DNA of 64,000 nt from Phocoena phocoena (Eukaryota > Chordata > Mammalia > Artiodactyla > Phocoenidae). Position numbers and translations under genes: made by a program. The stretch is from NCBI RefSeq assembly GCF_963924675.1, contig NC_089226.1:40689124-40753123 (forward strand), written 5' to 3'. Shown here piece after piece: positions 55,485-64,000 of the stretch. The stretch's first letter is position 1, and each line of letters begins with the position of its first letter. Under the pieces are notes generated by a model. It ran no database searches. It had not been told where the DNA came from and was given only the letters and a program-made list of their open reading frames with translations.

Positions 55485-55582
55485 CTGACATATTTTATTT
55501 TATTGTGGTGAAATCTACAAAACGTACCTTTTTAACCATTTTTAAGCTCTGTGGCATGAAGTACATTCACCGTGAGGTCCTT
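55485..55582 (-). mobile_element. Short L1 3' fragment in MIR
   Basis: ttattgtggtgaaatctacaa, cctttttaaccatttttaagc, gaagtacattcaccgtga match the old L1 tail seen at 8.7 kb. Confidence 0.7.
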
Positions 55583-55700
55583 TCTTTAAACTCCTTATTT
55601 TATAAATGAGGAAGCTGAGATTTGGAGAAACACAGCTGCTTAAGGTCACAGAGAGTAAGGAGTTCCAGAGGCGGGATGTGGATGCAGGGCGATGATACTC
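55583..55700 (-). repeat. MIR SINE, left part
   Basis: ctccttattttataaatgagg, aagctgagatttggagaaac, taaggtcacagagagtaagg. Confidence 0.75.
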
Positions 55701-56124
55701 GGAGGTCTGGGATCTCTGGTTTGTGGCTGTTGGAGTCTGTGATTACTTACCCTGCCCCATGATCGTCGCTTGATCGCAGAAAACCTGTGTGTGTCTCGTG
55801 TGTGTGTCTCCTTTGACAGCTCTAGGGTTGGGCTTTGCGTTTTTACAGGGAGGAGCGTGGTGAGCCTGGCTCGGGGCACGAGTGACTGACATAAGTGACA
55901 CCAGGGTTGATGATTTCTGTAATCCTGTTTGTCTTTGTTCGAACCGTGGAAGCGTGTGTGTACATGGGGTGGCAGGGGGGCGAGGCCTGTGTGTTAAGAG
56001 TTCTGTCTCTAGCAGGTGCTCAGCCGTGGGGGACAGTGGAAGGAGCAGTGGCCTAGAGCTTAGATACCCGGCTTTCTCAGGTCTGGGCGCACGGTGTGGG
56101 GTGATTTTAGAGAAAGGGCATTGC
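55701..56124. other. No gene or repeat recognised
   Basis: Non-coding. Confidence 0.4.
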
Positions 56125-56290
56125 ACTTGGAGTTAGAAGTTCTGTGCTGTAGTCCTGATTTTACCACGTGGTTGACATGCTTTGGCCTCAATTTCCGTAT
56201 TTCTAAGTGGGTGATAAAAATGCTTGTTGTGCTTGCCTCCCGTGATTGCAGAGGATTAAATGTCATGATGGGGGAAAAGCGCTAAGTAAA
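56125..56290 (+). repeat. MIR SINE remnant
   Basis: gcacttggagttagaagttc, gcctcaatttccgtatttct, aaatgtcatgatgggggaaa. Confidence 0.65.
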
Positions 56291-56834
56291 CTAAAGGTCT
56301 ACCAAGGAAATGTCTAGGATGGGAATTTTGAGTGCTCAGTGGTGGGGGGAGGAGTGTCTGTGGCTGACCCCGGAGACTTGAGAAGGGAGGATTTGGATGT
56401 GAAGAGTGGCAGGTTTGCTTTGGCTTGTTTTCTTTGGTTGGGGCCATCAGCGTGCTTCCTCCACCATTGCTTAGTTGGTGATATATAGGGTCCCATTGCC
56501 TGCCTGTATGTTGGCATGCTCTGGGATTTTACTGGCATGTGACTCTGCCAAGGTCCTTGGTCCACGCCCCCCCCCCCCCAACCTCCCCAAGACTCACATC
56601 CCTCTAGTGACATGAATTGTAACGGAGGAGGTCATTTTGTAGCCACATGGTGGTTGAAACTATGCAGCAACTTTCCCTAGTTTTGTCTGTCTTCCTCGTC
56701 TTTACAGCAAGTACCAGTCTGTCTGTTTCTATTCCCTAATCTTGAGGAGACAAACACAGGAGTGGGTGGGGCCTGGAGGATTGTTGCTGGTGAGGGAAGG
56801 CTCTCACCATCTTACGGTGGATGCAGTGCTTGCT
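56291..56834. other. No gene or repeat recognised
   Basis: Non-coding; C13 tract at 56,567-56,579. Confidence 0.4.
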
Positions 56835-57000
56835 TCTTCCTGCACCAAGACACCGTGCTATGCAAGACACTGTGGACTATCGCAATAAAGAAGACAGGGT
56901 CTCAGCTCTCAAAGAGCCCACTGTGTCCTGGAGAAGACGCAGCTACTCCAGAAACATCTGGGAGGGTGAGGGATAGGTAGCTTGCAAAGCAACTGTCAAG
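56835..57000 (-). mobile_element. L2 LINE fragment
   Basis: gctatgcaagacactgtggac, acagggtctcagctctcaaag. Confidence 0.5.
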
Positions 57001-57699
57001 AGAGGTGGTAGCCCTTTGTCTAAATGAATGAAAATGCATCATAGGGGCTGGTCAGGGGGGTGAATTGTCAGCATGACTTTGGGACTCTTTGCTTTTTAAC
57101 AACCACTTGAATCAGCTGTTTTAAAGCTAGGGCTTCTGTCTGGCTACCCCCAAGATAATTTTTTGAGCCATCACTGTTTCAGTGCACATTTCAAATGACA
57201 GGAAAGCCAAGGATTCTGTGTAGGGCCCTGCGGAAGTCAGTGGTCCCATCTCACCGCCTGCTTGGTTTTGGCTTTGGGAATGGTACTAGAAGACTAAGTA
57301 GGTCACGGAGATCTATTTTGAACTGAGCGTGGCTGGGCTGCCTGGACGTTTAATTTCCGGATCAAATCCTGTTGGACTTGTTTGCCCAGGAGGTTGGCAA
57401 CGGGCATTCTCTGGTCAGTCGTGTTGTATATTTATAAAGTGTGAAGAGTCTGGAGGTAGGGAGACATGCCAGCCACTTCTCCGTTCCTGTAGGTGCGCCG
57501 GTGGTGGAGAGGTTTCAGAAACCTTCCAGAAGCCAGGGGAGTGTAGTTTTCCCATGCTGCTTCCTTGAATTTTCTGAAAATGGTCGGTCCTCACTAACTT
57601 CATGAAATCTTTTTCTTTTAAAGAATGAAATTTAGGTAGTACCCAGAGCCGGTTGGCTTCTGTTTATATTAGTAAGAGCTGCTAGTTGCTGATTGAACC
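57001..57699. other. No gene or repeat recognised
   Basis: Unique-looking non-coding DNA. Confidence 0.4.
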
Positions 57700-57890
57700 T
57701 TTTAGGTACATGATTTTTTTTAATCCTCACAACAACTTTGGAAAATGGGGATTACTGTCCCCGTTTTGTAGGTCAAGAAACAGAACCAGAGTGATGCAGT
57801 AACTTGCCAACAGACCCGGTGTGTAAGTAACAGGGCCAGAGATTTGAACCCAGGTCCTTCTGACCAGAGTCTGGCCTTTTGTACCACGCC
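57700..57890 (-). repeat. MIR SINE remnant
   Basis: tttaatcctcacaacaactttgg, cagtaacttgccaacagacc, gatttgaacccaggtccttc. Confidence 0.8.
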
Positions 57891-58459
57891 ACACTGGTCT
57901 TGGGAGCCCTGGGAATGGAAGACGTGCCCAGTTGGGAGTAGGGAGTGTGGTAGCAGCTCCTGGGCCTGTTGTGAGGCAAGGTGTGACCTTCCTCCCAGGA
58001 GGGGCCAGCCGTGGGTGTTGAGGATGCAGACCCCCCAACTCAAGGGGGCTTCTGGGTGCAAATGGAGGTATGTTTTAGGCTATCACTCTGAAATAACTGG
58101 ACCACAGAATCCTCAGAATTTTTACTCTTTGTTGGATTTGTCTCCCGTTTCACTCTTTTGCTCTAGGTGTTCTTGCCTAAGACCTTGGGTGAGCGCGGTG
58201 AGGGGGTGAGGTCCATGAGAAAATGTAGGTGGTGATGGAGTCATTTAAACCTCCTCCCCTGCGTGCACGGGCTGTCCACCTGAATATCCCTCTATCTTCA
58301 GTACTCTGTTCTTTCCCTACATTTTTGAGAAGGAAATACAAGCTTTGGGGTATGCGTTTGCTTTGTCTTGCTCTGCAGTTTCTTCCCCCAAGCTGCTTAC
58401 AGAGTCCCGGCAGTAATGCCGCTGCTCGAGGTTGTTTATATTTGTAGATGTGTTGGAGT
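57891..58459. other. No gene or repeat recognised
   Basis: Unique-looking non-coding DNA. Confidence 0.4.
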
Positions 58460-58580
58460 TTTGGGTGCTTTGCACAGACATGGCCTCACCTGATGTTCCC
58501 AGCGAGACTTCATCACCCCCAGTTCACGGACAGGGATTCTTAAGGGACGTCACAGACCTGAGACTTTGAGGTAGCATACG
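58460..58580 (-). repeat. MIR SINE fragment (weak)
   Basis: ggtgctttgcacagacatgg, cacccccagttcacggaca. Confidence 0.4.
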
Positions 58581-58643
58581 CCATAGCCTCCTCTGAAAGT
58601 TTTGGACACATCAGAGGAGGCGTTTATTTAAAATCAGTTGTCT

Positions 58644-59001
58644 GGGGACTTCCCTGGTGGCGCAGTGCTTAAGAATCCGCCTGCCAAGGCAGGGGACACG
58701 GGTTCGAGCCCTGGTCCGGGAAGATCCCACATGCCGCGGAGCAACTAAGCCCGTGTGCCACAACTACTGAGCCTGCGCTCTAGAGCCTGTGAACCACAAC
58801 TACTGAGCCCACGCGCCACAACTGCTGAAGCCCGTGCAACTAGAGCCCATGCTCCGCAACAAAGAGAAACCACCGCAATGAGAAGCCCGAGCACCGTCAC
58901 AAAGAGTAGCCCCCTGCTCGCAGCAACTAGGGCAGCAACGAAGACCCAACACAGCCAAAATAAATAGATAACTAAATTTAAAAAGATAAATAAATAAAAA
59001 T
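58644..59001 (+). mobile_element. CHR SINE, long form
   Basis: Plus strand, ~350 bp, head gggacttccctggtggcgcag, repeated acaactactgagc units, (AATA)n tail, perfect duplication aaaatcagttgtct at 58630-58643 and 59002-59015. Confidence 0.97.
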
Positions 59002-59129
59002 AAAATCAGTTGTCTTCTGAAAGTGAAATCATGCCCCCTTCAAGTGCTGTCCCCGCTGGCAGGTATGCAGTGGGGCTTGGGGGCAGCATCCTAGTTGGAT
59101 GCTGGACCCAACCTAGTTTCCCTCCCAGC

Positions 59130-59275
59130 CATTTTCTAGCTTTTTACTTAACCTCTGAGTCTGTATCCTATAAATTGGGCATAATAATAATATCTAAAAG
59201 AGCTGGGTGAGATGTAAATGACACAGTGTACATGAAATCACCCAGAACTCAATGAACAGGTTATTATTTTCTGTC
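59130..59275 (+). repeat. MIR SINE remnant
   Basis: tttacttaacctctgagtctg, cctataaattgggcataata, ctcaatgaacaggttattat. Confidence 0.7.
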
Positions 59276-59945
59276 TTTATTTTATTTTATAGTTAATTTG
59301 AGTTTTAATTTACCTTCATTATGTAGAAAATGACACTGTTAAAAAAAGAGAAAAGAAAATGGCATTCTAGACCTGAAATTCAATTCAGAAGCAACCAGTA
59401 AGGCAATTATTGGATCTCATTCTTACAGAATTCTGAGCAGATATAGAAACTATGTGACACCATAAGCAATCTATTATAATATTAAACACATGTTCTACAC
59501 ATGTTCTGTCTTTATTTTAAACCAGCATGACTTGGAGAAATCAGCCCTCAGCTATAGGAGCAGAGGCCTGGGAAACTGTCCCCTCCCTAAGAGCCTTAGT
59601 AACTGACCTCTCCTGTAAACTCCCTCCTCCAAAGCAAGAGGGAGAGGATGAACCATAAGGACCCTAAAGAACCCTAATTTTAGCTAGAATTTTTCCAAGA
59701 TTTTCCTATTCTTTTTGGTTTTGGAGTGGGGTAGCTGATGTTTGCTTCATTTGCTGGGACCAGAGCTCTGAGGAGTCCTTATTCATAACCACATGGCCAC
59801 TCTCAAGTGCCCAGGCCCAGTATTTTAAAAAATGAAGAAATGCTGAAACAGGATTTTAGAAACAGGTATTTAAAATTTACACACTGGACACATTAATACT
59901 TTTAGCCTACACACATGCAATGACTGTATAATTATCTTGAGATGA
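59276..59945. other. No gene or repeat recognised
   Basis: AT-rich non-coding DNA. Confidence 0.4.
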
Positions 59946-62900
59946 TTTTTTTAAACATCTTTATTAGAGTATAATTGCTTTATGATGGTGTGTTAGTTTC
60001 TGCTTTATAACAGAGTGAATCAGTTATACATATGTCCCCATATCTCTTCCCTCTTGCATCTCCCTCCCTCCCACCCTCTCTATCCCACCCCTCTAGGTGG
60101 TCACAAAGCGCTGAGCTGATCTCCCTGTGCTATGCGGCTGCTTCCTACTAGCTATATTTTACGTTTGGTAGTGTATATATGTCCATGTCACTCTCTCACT
60201 TTGGCCCATCTTACCCTTCCACCTCCCCGTATCCTCAAGTCCATTCTCTAGTAGGTCTGCATCTTTCTTCCCATCTTGCCCCTAGGTTCTTCTGACCATT
60301 TTTTCTTCTTTTTTTACATTCCATATATATGTGTTAGCATACGGTATTTGTTTTTCTCTTTCTGACTTACGTCACTCTGTATGAGAGCCTCTAAGTCCAT
60401 CCACCTCACTACAAATAACTCAGTTTCGTTCCTTTTTATGGCCGAGTAATATTCCATTGTATATATGTGCCACATCTTCTTTATCCATTCATCTGTCGAT
60501 GGACACTTAGGTTGCTTCCATGTCCTGGCTATTGTAAATAGAGCTGCAGTGAACATTTCGGTACATGAATCTTTTTGAATTATGGTTTTCTCAGGGTATA
60601 CACCCAATAGTGGGATTGCTGGGTCATATGGTAGTTCTATTTTTAGTTTTCTAAGGAACCTCCATACTGTTCTCCATAGCGGCTGTATCAATTTACATTC
60701 CCACCAACAGTACAAGAGGGTTCCCTTTTCTCCACACCCTCTCCAGCATTTATTGTTTCTAGATTTTTTGATCATGGCCATTCTGATGGGTGTAAGATGA
60801 TTTCTCATTGTAGTTTTGATTTGCATTTCTCTAATGATTAATGATGTTGAACATTCTTTCATGTGTTTGTTGGCAATCTGTATATCTTCTTTGGAGAAAT
60901 GTCTATGTAGGTCTTCTGCCCATTTTTGGATTGTTTGTTTGTTTTTTTAACGTTGAGCTGCATGAGCTACTTGTATATTTTGGAGATTAATCCTTTGTCA
61001 TTTGCTTCACTTGAAAATATTTTCTCCCATTCTGAGGGTTGTCTTTCGTCTTGTTTATGGTTTCTTCCCTTTGCTGTGCAAAAGATTTTAAGTTTCCTTA
61101 GGTCCCATTTGTTTATTTTTGGTTTTATTTCCATTTCTCTAGGAGGTGGGTCAAAAAGGATTTTGCTGTGATTTATGTCATAGAGTATTCTGCCTATGTT
61201 TTCCTCTAAGAGTTTGATGGTGTCTCTAATCCATCTTGACCTAATACATTTAGGTCTCTAATCCATCTTGAGTTTATTTTTGTGTATGGTGTTAGGGAGT
61301 ATTCTGATTTCATTCTTTTACATATAGCTGTCCAGTTTTCCCAGCACCACTTATTGAAGAGGCTGTCTTTTCTCCACTGTATATTCTTGCCTTCTTTATC
61401 AAAGATAAGGTGACCATATGTACGTGGGTTTATCTCTGGGCTTTCTATCCTTTTCCATTGATCTATATTTCTGTTTTGGTGCCAGTACCATACTGTCTTG
61501 ATTACTGTAGCTTTGTAGTATAATCTGAAGTCAGGGAGCCTGATTCCTCCAGCTCCGTTTTTCTTTCTCAAGATTTTTTTGGCTATTCGGGGTCTTTTGT
61601 GTCTCCATACAAATTGTGAAATTTTTTGTTCTAGTTCTGTGAAAAATGCCAGTGGTCGTTTGACCATTGAACCTGTAGATTGCTTTGGGTAGTAGAGTCA
61701 TTTTCACAATGTTGAATCTTCCAATCCAAGAACATGGTATATCTCTCCATCTGTTGGTATCATCTTTAATTTCTTTCATCAGTGTCTTATAATTTTCTGC
61801 ATACAGGTCTTTTGTCTCCTTAGGTAGGTTTATTCCTAGATATTTTATTCTTTTTGTTGCAAGTAAATGGGAGTGTTTTCTTAATTTCTCTTTCATGGTT
61901 TTCATCATTAGTGTATAGGAATGCAAGAGATTTCTGTGCATTAATTTTGTATGCTGCTACTTTACCAAATTCATCGATTAGCTCTAGTAGTTTTCTGGTA
62001 GCATCATTAGGTGTCTGTATGTATAGTATCATGTCATCTGCAAACAGTGACAGCTTTACTTCTTCTTTTCCGATTTGGATTCCTTTTATTTATTTTTCTT
62101 CTCTGATTGCTGTGGCTAAAAGTTCCAAAACTATGTTGAATAATAGTGGTGAGAGTGGGCAACCTTGTCTTATTCCTGATCTTAGTGGAAATGGTTTCAG
62201 TTTTTCACCATTGAGGACGATGTTGGCTGTGGGTTTGTCATATATGGCCTTTATCATGTTGAGGAAAGTTCCCTCTGTGCCTACTTTCTGGGGGTTTTAT
62301 CATAAATGGGTGTTGAATTTTGTCAAAAGCTTTTTCTGCATCTATTGAGATGATCATATGGCTTTTCTCCTTCAATTTGTTAATGTGGTGTAACACGTTG
62401 ATTGATTTGCATGTATTGAAGAATCCTTGCATTCCTGGGATAAACCCCCCTTGATCATAGTGTATGCACCTTTAATGTGCTGTTGGATTCTGTTTGCTAG
62501 TATTGCGTTGAGGATTTTTGCATCTATGTTCACAGTGATATTGGCCTGTAGTTTTCTTTCTTTGTGACATCTTTGCCTAGTTTTGGTATCAGAGTGATGG
62601 TGGCCTCGTAGAATGAGTTTGGGAGTGTTCCTCCCTCTGCTATATTTTGGAAGAGTTTGAGAAGGATAGATGTTAGCTCTTCTCTAAATGTTTGATAGAA
62701 TTCGCCTGTGAAGCCATTTGGTCCTGGGCTTTTGTTTGTTGGAAGATTTTTAATCCAGTTTCAATTTCAGTGCTTGTGACTGGTCTGTTCATATTTTCTA
62801 TTTCTTCCTGGTTCAGTCTCGGAAGGTTGTGCATTTCTAAGAATTTGTCCATTTCTTCCACGTTGTCCATTTTATTGGCATATAGTTGCTTGTAGTAGTC

Positions 62901-64000
62901 TCTCATGATCCTTTGTATTTCTGCAGTGTCAGTTGTTACTTCTGCTTTTTCATTTCTAATTCTATTGATTTGAGTCTTCTCCCTTTTTTTCTTCATAAGT
63001 CTGGCTATTGGTTTATCAACTTTATCTTCTCAAAGAACCAGCTTTTAGTTTTATTGATCTTTGCTATCGTTTCCTTCATTTCTTTTTCATTTATTTCTGA
63101 TCTGATCTTTATGATTTCTTTCCTTCTGCTAACTCTGGGGTTTTTTTGTTCTTCTTTCTCTAATTGCTTTAGGTGTAAGGTTAGGTTGTTTATTTGAGAT
63201 GTTTCTTGTTTCTTAAGGTAGGCTTGTATAGCTGTAAACTTCCCTCTTAGAACTGCTTTTGCTACATCCCATAGGTTTTGGGTCGTTGTGTTTTCATTGT
63301 CATTTGTTTCTAGGTATTCTTTCGATTTCCTGTTTGATTTCTTCAGTGATCTCTTGGTTATTAAGTAGTGTGTTGTTTAGCCTCCATGTGTTTGTATTTC
63401 TTACAGATTTTGTCCTGTAATTGATATCTAGTCTCATAGCGTTGTGGTTGGAGAAGATACTTGATATGGTTTCAATTTTCTTAAATTTACCAAGGCTTGA
63501 TATGTGACCCAAGATAAGATCTATCCTGGAGAATGTTCCATGAGCACTTGAGAAAAATGTGTATTCTGTTGTTTTTGGATGTAATGTCCTGTAAATATCA
63601 ATTAAGTCCATCTTGTTTAATGTATCATTTAAAGCTTGTGTTTCCTTATTTATTTTCATTTTGGATGATCTGTCCATGGGTGAAAGTGGGGTGTTAAAGT
63701 CCCCTACTATGAATGTGTTACTGTCGATTTCCCCTTTTATGGCTGTTAGTATTTGCCTTATGTATTGAGGTGCTCCTATGTTGGGTGCATAAATATTTAC
63801 AATTGTTATATCTTCTTCTTGGATCAATCCCTTGATCATTATGTAGTGTCCTTCTTTGTCTCTTCTAATAGTCCTTATTTTATAGTCTATTTTGTCTGAT
63901 ATGAGAATTGCTACTCCAGCTTTCTTTTGGTTTCCATTTGCATGGAATATCTTTTTCCATCCACTTACTTTCAGTCTGTATGTGTCTCTAGGTCTGAAGT
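59946..64000 (-). mobile_element. L1 LINE with near-complete but broken ORF2, runs off the window
   Basis: Minus-strand element at least 4.05 kb long. The 3' UTR (59,946-60,310) contains ctctaggtggtcacaaagcg. ORF2 is in many pieces. From the right edge: endonuclease domain (63,300-63,839 piece with IVNIYAPN near residue 14, GDFN near 46-49 and SRIDLILGH near 104), linker (62,673-62,996), RT with FADD near 62,030-62,045, and C-terminal part (60,314-60,862) with CWRGCG..CWWEC. At least one nonsense change lies just upstream of FADD in the RT, and several frameshifts separate the pieces; in the cysteine motif the usual His is Tyr. ORF1 and 5' UTR, if present, lie beyond 64,000. Not able to encode active ORF2p. 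Confidence 0.95.

Noticed and set aside
1..64000. tRNA genes
   Set aside because: A- and B-box-like text occurs only within tRNA-derived SINEs; no clover-leaf with intact anticodon arm and acceptor pairing was found.

Overview
This is a mammalian nuclear window, almost certainly from a cetacean (hippopotamus not excluded). The diagnosis rests on many tRNA-derived SINEs of the CHR type (head motif ggcttccctggtggcgcag, often a short ~200-bp form ending ..gcgtaccgc plus A tail), together with artiodactyl-type L1s, and on the absence of any recognisable BovB LINE or ruminant Bov-A SINE. There is no prokaryotic or organellar character, no tRNA/rRNA gene and no complete protein-coding gene that I recognise.

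Layout. 1-9 kb: L1 tail, three solo-LTR-like remnants, CHR SINEs and a Tigger-derived transposase remnant whose A-tail and flanking repeats suggest retroposition. 9-21 kb: old L1, L2 and MIR remnants with a few SINEs, an MLT1 LTR and an ERV LTR. 21.2-25.6 kb: a nested block in which an L2 appears split by a CHR SINE, a broken GMCL1 (germ cell-less) retrocopy and two L1 insertions. 26-42 kb: further L1/L2/MIR/SINE remnants and an MLT2-like LTR nested in an L1. 42.2-43.2 kb: one strong CpG island, the only convincing promoter, with a candidate plus-strand splice donor. 43.2-59 kb: relatively repeat-poor DNA with higher GC, read most simply as the first intron or 3' flank of the gene driven from the island; I cannot name that gene. 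59.9-64 kb: a minus-strand L1 whose ORF2 (endonuclease, RT, C-terminal parts all visible but broken) runs off the window end.

Function. Nothing here forms an operon or a new enzymatic system. The informative content is (i) the CpG-island promoter and possible regulatory sequences around it, and (ii) a well readable insertion history, dated relatively by nesting and target-site duplications. Most long open frames are shadows of SINEs, L1s or the GC-rich island. I did not find a convincing undescribed biological system; the best unexplained signals are several short perfect inverted repeats (45,281-45,322, 41,389-41,415 and 18,073-18,094), the retroposed Tigger fragment and the CpG island itself.
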